64,000 nt of DNA from Thioalkalivibrio sp. ALJT (lineage in GTDB: Bacteria; Pseudomonadota; Gammaproteobacteria; Ectothiorhodospirales; Ectothiorhodospiraceae): NCBI RefSeq assembly GCF_000381825.1, contig NZ_KB907122.1, positions 186,001-250,000 on the forward strand, given 5' to 3'. The position numbers and the translations under genes were made by a program. The notes beneath the pieces were generated by a model, which ran no database searches, was not told the origin of the DNA, and saw nothing but the letters and a program-made list of their open reading frames with translations. Numbering within the stretch: the first letter of the stretch is position 1; every line of letters starts with the position of its first letter. Below, in pieces: positions 45,475 to 52,633 of this stretch.

Positions 45475-46386
45475 TCAGATGACCCCCTTCTCCTTCAACA
45501 GCCCCACCGAGTCGCTCACGTTTTCGTGAATACCCAGCTTGCGCGGGGACAAACCCATGGCGAGCCCGAGCAGCTGCGTGAAATACAGCACCTTGACTTC
45601 GGTCTTGATCCCGAACTCGGTCTCGGCACGGACCTGGTGCATCTCCAGACCCGAGTGGCAGGTCGGGCATTCGGTCGCGATGACCTCTGCACCGGAGTCC
45701 TCGGCCGACTGCAGCAGGTTCAGTACCAGCTGGGTCGAGGTATCGGAATCCGACAGGGTATGCGCCCCACCACAGCACGATGTCTTCAACGGGAAGTCCA
45801 CATTGACCGCACCGGCGGCGCCCAGCAGATCATCCATGAAATGCGGCTGGTAACTGGAATCCGAACCCGGGCCATTATCCTTCTCGGGGAAGATCTGGCG
45901 CGGACGCGTATACATGCAGCCGTAGTAATTGGCGATCTTGATGCCGTTCAGGCTCTTCGTCATCTTCTGCTTGATGCCCTCGGGGCCGAGTTCCTCCATC
46001 AGCCACTCGAGCAGGTGCAGGGTCCGCACGTCACCGGTGTACACCGGGTCATCGGACTTGCGCGCTAGGTCCTGGACGGTGTTCATGGCGTCCTCGGAGG
46101 TCGCCGTCTCGTATTCGGCCTTCTTGAGGTTGTGGTAGCAACCGTTGCAAGGCGCCATCACGGTGTCCATCCCCATCTGCTCGGATGCGATGGCCATGTT
46201 CCGCGCGGAAAGATACGTCTGCAGCATCGGATGAACGTTCTTCACCTCCATCGCGCCGCAGCAGTTCCAGTCCCGCAGGTTCTCCATCTCGAGCCCCAGC
46301 GCCTTCACCAGCACGCGGGTGGAGCGGTCGTACGGACCGCCAGAGCCCTCGAGCGCGCAACCCGGATAGTAAGCAACCTTAGCCAT
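45475..46386 (-). CDS. hdrB2: sHdr complex subunit HdrB2
   Basis: Heterodisulfide-reductase subunit-B-like protein of the sulfur-oxidising complex, 303 residues. It has two CCG-type cysteine blocks: YYPGCALEGSG ... NCCGAMEV ... APCNGCYHN in the N half, and YYGCMYTRPR ... SCCGGAHTL ... ECPTCHSGLE in the C half. These bind the non-cubane Fe-S clusters that carry out disulfide chemistry in HdrB. The ATG at 46386 overlaps the hdrC2 end by 8 bp. It is last gene of the hdr block and is followed by a terminator. Confidence 0.93.
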   Translation of the reverse strand: MAKVAYYPGCALEGSGGPYDRSTRVLVKALGLEMENLRDWNCCGAMEVKNVHPMLQTYLSARNMAIASEQMGMDTVMAPCNGCYHNLKKAEYETATSEDAMNTVQDLARKSDDPVYTGDVRTLHLLEWLMEELGPEGIKQKMTKSLNGIKIANYYGCMYTRPRQIFPEKDNGPGSDSSYQPHFMDDLLGAAGAVNVDFPLKTSCCGGAHTLSDSDTSTQLVLNLLQSAEDSGAEVIATECPTCHSGLEMHQVRAETEFGIKTEVKVLYFTQLLGLAMGLSPRKLGIHENVSDSVGLLKEKGVI

Positions 46387-47095
46387 GAGCGGCCTCCTTC
46401 TGTTCACGCACGTAGTTCTTCAGAACGTCCCCGGTCTTGCCCCAGGACTTGGTGCGCGGCGTATGTACCGTGTTGAAGCCCATGGTCATCAGGTGCTTCA
46501 CCGGCAGGTGTTTCATCATGCGGAAGACGAAGATCTTCATCCATTCCTGAACCAGCGGCTGGCCGGTCTTCTTGAAGAAGTTCTGCATCACCTTCGAGTC
46601 TTCGATGCGGCCGGTCTTGTAGATCTGATCGGCAAATTCTTCGTCGAAATGCGTGGACGGGGCCTTTTCGGTGATCCCTTCCTCTTCCATCCAGTGCGCC
46701 AGCGCCTTCATGACGCCCTCGGGCTTCACGTCCTTCGGGCAGATGTTGGTGCACTTGTTGCAGGACACACACTGCCAGATGATGTCCTTGTCCTTGACCA
46801 GCTCTTCCTTCATGCCCAGGCGGGTCAGGTAGATCCAGTAGCGCGGATTGAACTGCACATTCTGCGCATACATGGTGCAGGAATTGGTGCAGGACCCGCA
46901 CTGCCAGCAGCGATGAACGTTCTCGCCACCGGCAAAATTCTGGATCTTCGCCTCGAAATCGTCGTCGTAATCGCGGACGGTGCGCGGCGCGATCATGGTG
47001 TTCCAGTGACCGGACACATCCACACCGTCCACCACCAGCTCGTCGTGCTGCTGGAGGCGCTCGTCCTCGATCAGTGCCTTTTCATGTATTGCCAT
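46379..47095 (-). CDS. hdrC2: sHdr complex subunit HdrC2
   Basis: Electron-transfer subunit, 238 residues. Two ferredoxin-type [4Fe-4S] motifs are present: CWQCGSCTNSC near residue 63 and CVSCNKCTNICP near 109. Long helices follow (WMKIFVFRMMKHLPVKHLM). Ribosome-binding site CGGAGAG. It is encoded between hyp and hdrB2 and overlaps hdrB2. The pair forms the second HdrCB module of the cytoplasmic complex that oxidises sulfane sulfur. Confidence 0.93.
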   Translation of the reverse strand: MAIHEKALIEDERLQQHDELVVDGVDVSGHWNTMIAPRTVRDYDDDFEAKIQNFAGGENVHRCWQCGSCTNSCTMYAQNVQFNPRYWIYLTRLGMKEELVKDKDIIWQCVSCNKCTNICPKDVKPEGVMKALAHWMEEEGITEKAPSTHFDEEFADQIYKTGRIEDSKVMQNFFKKTGQPLVQEWMKIFVFRMMKHLPVKHLMTMGFNTVHTPRTKSWGKTGDVLKNYVREQKEAAHG

Positions 47096-47144
47096 GACGT
47101 CTCTCCGAAAACCTGTGTAGCCAGGCTCAAACTCGTTCCGTTAT

Positions 47145-47981
47145 TCAATGCAGCGACGCATCGTGTCCTTTCAGGCGACCTTCCGAGGAATCAATCCCCA
47201 GGAGTTTGACCCCGAGTTCCAGCGGGTCCTGCTTGCCCCCGAACTGGTTGTCGATCATGCCCAGACTCATGGACAGTGACCGGGCGTAATCGGAATAGGC
47301 CTGCACCCAGACCAGATCCGTTACAAACGGCAGATCGCGATAGAAGCCTTCCTCCGCCAGTGCCTCGAAGAACCACCGTCGGGCCCCTTCAACCGCACCC
47401 AGCGACTCGCCAATCGGGATGGACCGCAGGGTATCGTTGCCACGGATGAACTCGCGCAGCGCCCCTGTCGTCGTGCCCGTATCCCAGACCCAGCGCGTTG
47501 CCAGTGGTACCGCTTCGGGATCGGCGAAGTGCAGGATCTCGGCCCCGAAGTCCCAGAATCCGCGCCGGAGCTTCTTGTCCTCGCCACCCAGATCGGCGAA
47601 CACCACCAGCCGAGAATCGGGATCAGAATCCGCACGCACCAGGGCGCGCAGACCCTCAACCAACGCGCCCTGATGCTCACCCATCACCGTGCCAAGCTTC
47701 CGGCGAACCGCAAACACCAGTCCGGCGAGGGTGCGCAGGTCTTGCGCGTCCATCTCGTCACCCTTGGCCACTATGGCGGCAAACACCTCGTGCTTGGACC
47801 GCAAGGCCTCGATGAACGTCTCCAGCCCGTCGACGCCACCGGCTTCCGCGATGGCCTCGTTCAGACTGTTGAGCTTAGTCGCGAGGATCTCCTTGTCAAA
47901 GGTAACCTGCAGCGGCTCCGGGGCGAGCCCCGAAGCCGCTTCGTCGCTGACGACCTCAGCCGGCTTTCTGAACCAGCGCAT
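47145..47981 (-). CDS. Conserved sHdr-cluster protein (hyp)
   Basis: It has 278 residues, always found between hdrA and hdrC2 in sHdr clusters, function not established. The ATG at 47981 (MRWFRKPAEVVSDEAA) lies inside the end of hdrA (26-bp overlap) with GGCGGAT before it. No cysteine-rich motif is visible, so it is unlikely to hold clusters. The middle has LNSLNEAIAEAGGVDGLETFIEAL and [25 protein letters not shown], predicted helical. The C half contains FWDFGAEILHFADPEAVPLATRWVW. The first half is reminiscent of DUF1641-type helical proteins. It may be structural or target LbpA; unproven. Confidence 0.85.
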   Translation of the reverse strand: MRWFRKPAEVVSDEAASGLAPEPLQVTFDKEILATKLNSLNEAIAEAGGVDGLETFIEALRSKHEVFAAIVAKGDEMDAQDLRTLAGLVFAVRRKLGTVMGEHQGALVEGLRALVRADSDPDSRLVVFADLGGEDKKLRRGFWDFGAEILHFADPEAVPLATRWVWDTGTTTGALREFIRGNDTLRSIPIGESLGAVEGARRWFFEALAEEGFYRDLPFVTDLVWVQAYSDYARSLSMSLGMIDNQFGGKQDPLELGVKLLGIDSSEGRLKGHDASLH

Positions 47982-49008
47982 GCAGATCCGCCACCGCGCG
48001 CCCACCGGCCGCAGCGCCCTGGGCGATCGAATCGTCGATCGTTTCCGGGCCATAGGCCGCACCGCAGGAGTAAATCCCCTTACGCGTGGTGCCACAGGTA
48101 TTGGTGTACTGCTCAGCCTTTTCAATGAAGCCGTGCTTTTCGAGACCGACACCGAAGACCTGGGAGAGCTCCGGATTGTCGGCATTCGGATCCATGCCGA
48201 TGGCGTGCACGACGATATCGAACGGAATGATGATCGGACGCTTGACCAGGGTATCTTCACCCTTAACCAGCAGGCGACCGTCACCGGAGGAGGTGACTTC
48301 CGCAATACGGGCCTTCACAAACTTGGTTTTGAACTCTTCCTGGGACTTCCAGTAGAACTTGTCTTCGTACAGGCCGAAGGTACGGATGTCCATGTAGTAG
48401 ATGAATACGTCCGTTTCCGGCGACAGTTCCTTGATCTCCATAGCCAGATTGGCAGAGACGGTGCAGCAGATCTTGGAGCACCACTCGCGGCCGATCTGAC
48501 GGTCACGCGAACCGACGCAAAGCAGGATGCATACCCGCTCCGGCACGCGGCCGTCGGACGGACAAGCGATATTCCCGGAGGCGACCATCTGCTCCATCTG
48601 GGTCGTCGTCAGGACGTCTTCGTAGGTACCGAAGCCCCATTCCGGCTTGTTGATGGAGTCAAAATGGGTGAACCCGGTGGCAAGCACCACGGCACCGGCC
48701 TGGACCGATTCGCCGTTGGTCAGCGTGGCGGTGAAGTTACCGGCTTCGCCTTCCAGCTTCTCAACCTTGGCGCCCTTGTGCACGGTGGCGCTGGAATCAT
48801 CTTCCACACGCTTCACCATGCGGCCGATGGCATCCTTCGCCCACTCGCCGGACGGGACCAACTTGGCATAGCCCGACAGGATCGGAGCGCCACCCAGGAC
48901 ATCTTCCTTCTCGACCATCACGGCCTTGAAGCCGGCCGAGGTGACATTGGCGGCGGCGGCCAGACCGGCCGGCCCACCACCCACTACTAGAACGGTATCT
49001 TGCTGCAT
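47956..49008 (-). CDS. hdrA: sHdr complex flavoprotein subunit HdrA
   Basis: FAD-binding subunit of the sHdr complex, 350 residues. It is much shorter than methanogen HdrA and lacks its ferredoxin inserts, as is typical of the sulfur-oxidising type. The FAD motif is VLVVGGGPAGLAAAANVTSAG near residue 7. The cluster-binding region has CILLCVGSRDRQIGREWCSKICC near residue 160. A second nucleotide motif near the end reads YSCGAAYGPETIDDSIAQGAAAG. Its start overlaps the hdrB1 stop (TGATG), giving translational coupling, and hyp starts within its end. Confidence 0.93.
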   Translation of the reverse strand: MQQDTVLVVGGGPAGLAAAANVTSAGFKAVMVEKEDVLGGAPILSGYAKLVPSGEWAKDAIGRMVKRVEDDSSATVHKGAKVEKLEGEAGNFTATLTNGESVQAGAVVLATGFTHFDSINKPEWGFGTYEDVLTTTQMEQMVASGNIACPSDGRVPERVCILLCVGSRDRQIGREWCSKICCTVSANLAMEIKELSPETDVFIYYMDIRTFGLYEDKFYWKSQEEFKTKFVKARIAEVTSSGDGRLLVKGEDTLVKRPIIIPFDIVVHAIGMDPNADNPELSQVFGVGLEKHGFIEKAEQYTNTCGTTRKGIYSCGAAYGPETIDDSIAQGAAAGGRAVADLHALVQKAG

Positions 49009-50414
49009 CAGACCTTGCCCCCGTAAGCGAGTTCAGGATTGTAGAGGTATTCGATATTCCCGGCCTCGACCTCCTTCAGGTATTCCTGGAAGGTCTTCTT
49101 GGCCTCGGACCAGGACATGCCCATCTTTTCGACCAGGTCTTCGCACGGGGATGCGTGCCACTGCAGCTGCACGATCTTGAACGGGTCCGCGCCGCAGGCC
49201 AGGGCCGCGAACTGGACTTCCGCCATGATCGGGATCTGGAAGTTCTGGTTGTGGGCCTTGCCGATCCACTGGTTCTTGTCCATCGTGGTGACACAGCCGG
49301 TGTCGTTGGCCAGCATCACGTCGGCGTTGGCTTCCTCGCGGGCCACGCGGATCTTGCGATCCATCGTGAACGAGCGGGTGAACTCGCGCTCGGAGATGAT
49401 GTGGCGGAAGCCGAAGCCGCAGCAGTCGTACCACGTCGAATAGTCGATCACCTGGGCACCCAGAGCCTGGGCGGTGGAGGTGATGATCGCGGTACGGTTA
49501 CCACCCAGCACGGACGGATCGTAGACCGCGTCCTCGTGCACCATCTTGTAATAATGGCAGGCCACGTGCGCGGTGGTGCGGATATTGGAGACGTCGATGG
49601 TCTGCAGTTCGGATGCGATGCGGTTGCGCATCACGTGCACCCACTCGGAGTAGTGGATGATCTCTTCCGGGATGACCAGCTTGCCGTCAACCAGGCGCCC
49701 CAGTTTGCCGAGGATCTTGGTGACCTTCTCGCGCAGCTCGGCGGACTCGACCAGGTACTTGCGGATCTCCTTGTAGTTACCGAAGGAGGTGCCGCAGTGC
49801 ACGAGCGGGTAGAAGTGACCGAGCTCGTGACCGTGCTGCTTGCCGGAGACGTAGGCCTGATGGAAGTTCCGGAGGAACACTGCCGCCAACGACTCGACGT
49901 TCCCGATACCGGAACCGTGGTAGTTCCACGCGGTGCAGGAAGTCTGGTCCGTCTCGTCGAGGTAGTCCTTGCCCGGTTCGAAACCGAACTTGTTCATGAA
50001 CCACAGCAGCGAGGTCGGGTAGCCCGGGATGTTGCCGCACTGGCCGCAGGACTTGTGGTGCCACAGCTGCTTGGTCGGGACCTTTTTGTCCCAGCCGAAC
50101 AGCGTCTGCACCATCTGTGGCTCGTGTTCATCGTTAATGCGGTGAACGATGATCTGACCATCCTTCTCGAGCTCGTACATATGCTCACGGATGTCATCCA
50201 TACGGTCGCCGAGGTCGATGGTGCGGCGGTCAACGTGCTTGCGCACCCAGTCGGTCGCCTTGACGGCGTCTTCCTTCGACAAATCGGTCGACTGGAAGAA
50301 CGAACCGTGACCGGCGACGCCCTGACCGTCGGTGTTGTGGAAACCGGGCTTCATGGTACCGGCACCGGCGCCTTCACCATTCTGGTTGTGATTGCCTGGG
50401 GTCTGTTCACTCAT
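49008..50414 (-). CDS. hdrB1: sHdr complex subunit HdrB1
   Basis: The larger HdrB-like subunit, 468 residues with a roughly 110-residue N-terminal extension typical of sHdrB1. Cysteine blocks are KSCGQCGNIPG, DQTSCTAWNYHG, VHCGTSFG, HVACHYYK, DCCGFGFRH and NDTGCVTTMD. CCG is retained in the second half, whereas the first block is atypical. The ribosome-binding site AGGAGAAG fixes the start. It follows hdrC1 by 43 bp and overlaps hdrA. With HdrC1 it forms one of the two HdrCB modules. Confidence 0.93.
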   Translation of the reverse strand: MSEQTPGNHNQNGEGAGAGTMKPGFHNTDGQGVAGHGSFFQSTDLSKEDAVKATDWVRKHVDRRTIDLGDRMDDIREHMYELEKDGQIIVHRINDEHEPQMVQTLFGWDKKVPTKQLWHHKSCGQCGNIPGYPTSLLWFMNKFGFEPGKDYLDETDQTSCTAWNYHGSGIGNVESLAAVFLRNFHQAYVSGKQHGHELGHFYPLVHCGTSFGNYKEIRKYLVESAELREKVTKILGKLGRLVDGKLVIPEEIIHYSEWVHVMRNRIASELQTIDVSNIRTTAHVACHYYKMVHEDAVYDPSVLGGNRTAIITSTAQALGAQVIDYSTWYDCCGFGFRHIISEREFTRSFTMDRKIRVAREEANADVMLANDTGCVTTMDKNQWIGKAHNQNFQIPIMAEVQFAALACGADPFKIVQLQWHASPCEDLVEKMGMSWSEAKKTFQEYLKEVEAGNIEYLYNPELAYGGKV

Positions 50415-50457
50415 AACGCTTCTCCTGATGTCTTGGAACCGGAATGCGGCGAGCGAC

Positions 50458-51150
50458 TTACTCGTCGTCTTCCTCTTCCTGCTCCTCGAGCCAGTCTTCG
50501 TAGTCCTCGCGCTTCTCGTCGATGAAGTCTTCGATTACGTCGAAGAGATTCTCGTCCATAAGCTCGAGGGACTTCAGGACACCGGTCATTTCCCAGATGG
50601 TGTACATCTCGACCGAGGTCTTCAGCGACACTTCCCAGGCGGTCTCGACCGTCTGCAGCGTCTTCACCGGAATCGCCTTGCGCAGGATGCGCAGATCGCC
50701 TTCTACCTTCTGGATGTTGGGGCCCCAGTCAGGGAAGTGGTCAGGCTGGATCATGTCAGGCGACAGCTGGTTACCTGTCGTAATCAGCTTGAGCATGACG
50801 CGGCCAAACGGACGCAGCACGTCCTTGGCGGACTGCATTTCATGCTTGATGGCCACCTCGCGCATGATCGCAACCAGGCCACCGGGGGAATTCTTGAACG
50901 GGCAGCGCGCGGCACAGGTCATGCACTGGGCGCAGGCCCAGATCTTTTCCTGCATCGCGTCATAGATCTGCTCGACGTTTTCGGTCCAGAGCAGCTGCAC
51001 GATCTCGCGCGGCGAGTAGTCGTAGAACTGGGCGGACGGGCACGTGGCCGTGCAGATCCCGCAGTTCAAGCAGCCATTGAGCTCGTGGTCGTAGCGAAAA
51101 TCTCCGCGAATATCGTCGAAGATTTGCTGCATCTCAGCGTATGTCGCCAT
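50458..51150 (-). CDS. hdrC1: sHdr complex subunit HdrC1
   Basis: Iron-sulfur electron-transfer subunit, 230 residues. Two [4Fe-4S] motifs are present: CLNCGICTATCP near residue 27 and CAQCMTCAARCP near 73. A helical C-terminus ends in a strongly acidic tail (DEKREDYEDWLEEQEEEDDE). It is first of hdrC1-hdrB1-hdrA-hyp-hdrC2-hdrB2. A long hairpin (51265-51304) separates it from tusA, 171 bp upstream. Confidence 0.93.
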   Translation of the reverse strand: MATYAEMQQIFDDIRGDFRYDHELNGCLNCGICTATCPSAQFYDYSPREIVQLLWTENVEQIYDAMQEKIWACAQCMTCAARCPFKNSPGGLVAIMREVAIKHEMQSAKDVLRPFGRVMLKLITTGNQLSPDMIQPDHFPDWGPNIQKVEGDLRILRKAIPVKTLQTVETAWEVSLKTSVEMYTIWEMTGVLKSLELMDENLFDVIEDFIDEKREDYEDWLEEQEEEDDE

Positions 51151-51264
51151 ATCTCACACCTCTTCGCTTTTGGCGATGCAGGTTTCTTGTGAACCTTGCG
51201 CAGCCAGCCTAGACCTCGTCCAGGCGCCAATCCAGTTACCGCATGGCAACCGTCGTTTTTTCAG

Positions 51265-51304
51265 GATTCGGGGCGACAACCCGTGCAGGCTGCCGCCCCG
51301 AATC
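51265..51304 (-). promoter_or_regulatory. 11-bp perfect hairpin between tusA and hdrC1
   Basis: GATTCGGGGCG (51265-51275) pairs with CGCCCCGAATC (51294-51304), loop of 18. On the transcribed strand it is followed by A-rich sequence, not a U-tract, so it is more likely a processing site or 3'-end stabiliser of tusA mRNA than a terminator. Confidence 0.5.
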
Positions 51305-51321
51305 GAGCACTTTGAGCGCCC

Positions 51322-51552
51322 TCAGGCCTTCTTCATGAGGAAGTAGAACTTGCCGCCCTCTTCCTTGTGCTCCATCAGTTCGTTGCCGGTCTGCTTGGCG
51401 AACGCCTGGAAGTCCTTCACCGCACCCGGGTCGGTGGCGATGATGTGCAGAACCTGACCGGCATCCATCGCAGCCAGCGCCTTCTTGGCACGCAGGATGG
51501 GCAGCGGGCAGTTCAGGCCGGAGGCATCGAGTTCTTGATCAAAGTTGGCCAT
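51322..51552 (-). CDS. tusA: Sulfur carrier protein TusA
   Basis: Small cytoplasmic persulfide carrier, 76 residues. The CPxP motif is in DASGLNCPLPILRAKKAL, with the active Cys near residue 15. AMDAGQVLHIIATDPGAVKDF is the second conserved block. The AGGAGAACTG ribosome-binding site is strong and a good promoter lies 106 bp upstream. As first gene before hdrC1 it is expected to feed sulfane sulfur from rhodanese and DsrE-like proteins to the sHdr/LbpA system. Confidence 0.96.
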   Translation of the reverse strand: MANFDQELDASGLNCPLPILRAKKALAAMDAGQVLHIIATDPGAVKDFQAFAKQTGNELMEHKEEGGKFYFLMKKA

Positions 51553-51657
51553 CGTTCAGTTCTCCTTTGAGTGCATTTATCAGCCGGGTACTGCAGTCCG
51601 TTTCGGCCCACCAGTGGGCGCCGGCCGTGACCGGACCGTTACCAACCGAATCCCCCA

Positions 51658-51686
51658 CTTATAGGCGAATCGGAATTGGAATACAA
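51658..51686 (-). promoter_or_regulatory. Sigma-70-type promoter of the tusA-hdr transcript
   Basis: Read on the minus strand: TTGTAT (51681-51686), exactly 17 bp, TATAAG (51658-51663), five of six -10 bases matching consensus. It is between the rhodanese stop and tusA. The resulting leader contains the palindrome GCCCACCAGTGGGC (51606-51619). Confidence 0.65.
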
Positions 51687-51693
51687 CCGAATT

Positions 51694-52083
51694 CTAATCA
51701 GGGTTTACCACGGGCTTGCCGGACCGAGCCCAGCCGACGATGCCACCACGCAGGCTGCTGGCACAGTCCACGCCCTGCTGCGCCAGGAAGGCACAGGCCT
51801 GTGCGGAACGCGCGCCACTCTGGCAATAAATCACCAGGGCGGTATCGTTGCTGGCAAACTCGTCCTTGCGCATCGGCAGACTGACCAGGGGGATCAGTTC
51901 CGCGCCCGGGATCACGCCACGGCCAGTCTCGCCCGGCGAGCGCACGTCGATCAGCCGAAACTTGCGGCCTTCGCTGCGCCACTGCTCGAGCTCATCCGGG
52001 GTTATCTCGCTGAATCCGTACACGTCAGGCTCCGGGTCAGATGGTAAAAGTTGAACTCGCACCACGGCCGCTCCAGCGGGCAT
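51694..52083 (-). CDS. Rhodanese-like sulfurtransferase
   Basis: Single-domain rhodanese, 129 residues from the ATG at 52083. The start FSEITPDELEQW is followed by FRLIDVRSPGETGRGVIPGA. The active-site loop is CQSGARSAQACAFL, with the persulfide-forming Cys near residue 93. A short leader without signal features suggests cytoplasmic location. Rhodanese-TusA pairs passing sulfur to sHdr are well known. It lies upstream of tusA in the same direction, but tusA also has its own promoter. It is divergent from the orphan at 52255. Confidence 0.88.
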   Translation of the reverse strand: MPAGAAVVRVQLLPSDPEPDVYGFSEITPDELEQWRSEGRKFRLIDVRSPGETGRGVIPGAELIPLVSLPMRKDEFASNDTALVIYCQSGARSAQACAFLAQQGVDCASSLRGGIVGWARSGKPVVNPD

Positions 52084-52241
52084 GGAGGATTGGAGTGGGC
52101 GCGGAGCATAGCGAAACCGGGCGCAAATGCAAACTGGCAACAATGGCGCTGGGTGGATGGTCGCCCGGGCCCGAAAGTTCTGCTATCGTCCCCAGCGCTT
52201 AAGAAAACGCTGATGCATAATGCACAGCTTCATTGCTTCGC

Positions 52242-52247
52242 GGAGGA
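52242..52247 (+). promoter_or_regulatory. Shine-Dalgarno site fixing a GTG start
   Basis: GGAGGA 7 bases before the GTG at 52255. It supports that start over the ATG at 52213. Confidence 0.7.
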
Positions 52248-52254
52248 TATCCCG

Positions 52255-52566
52255 GTGGACAAGAGCGAATTCCAGGTAGACGGCCACTATGCCGTCACGC
52301 TTAAAGACGAGAATGGCAAGCTGCGCCCCGCCAACATCTATGTGCACGACATGCAGGATGACTACATGATTGCGCGCCGCACCTCCGGTGGCGATGTGGG
52401 CCTGCTGTTCAAGATGAGCTATGACGATGTCGTCAAGATCGTTCGCACGCACAAGGTGCTGGACCGCAAGAAATTCATGGTGCCGGAGGCGATGCTGAAG
52501 CCCAAGCTGTGGGAAACCCGTGACAGCATGCGCGCCTACTCTTCGGCCCCGGGGCTTGGCAAGTAA
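52255..52566 (+). CDS. Small protein of unknown function, divergent from the rhodanese
   Basis: A 103-residue soluble protein. The start is set at the GTG at 52255 because GGAGGA lies 7 bases upstream; an in-frame ATG at 52213 has no such site. The sequence opens DKSEFQVDGHYAVTLKDENGK and continues with alternating short strands (RPANIYVHDMQDDYMIARR and GGDVGLLFKMSYDDVVKIVRTH), which suggests a small beta-barrel. It has no cysteine and no known motif. The next plus-strand gene begins 68 bp later. Its position against the sulfur cluster hints at a linked role, nothing more. Confidence 0.75.
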   Translation: MDKSEFQVDGHYAVTLKDENGKLRPANIYVHDMQDDYMIARRTSGGDVGLLFKMSYDDVVKIVRTHKVLDRKKFMVPEAMLKPKLWETRDSMRAYSSAPGLGK

Positions 52567-52633
52567 CCAGTACCCACGGCATCACCGCACAGTGGGGCTG
52601 GCGCCCGCCAGTCCCCGCGGTGGGCCAGCCCTT

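Noticed and set aside
44503-51552. Reverse dissimilatory sulfite reductase (dsr) locus
   Set aside because: The DsrE-like and TusA proteins could suggest dsr, but dsrAB, dsrC and dsrMKJOP are absent and the hdr-like genes identify sHdr.
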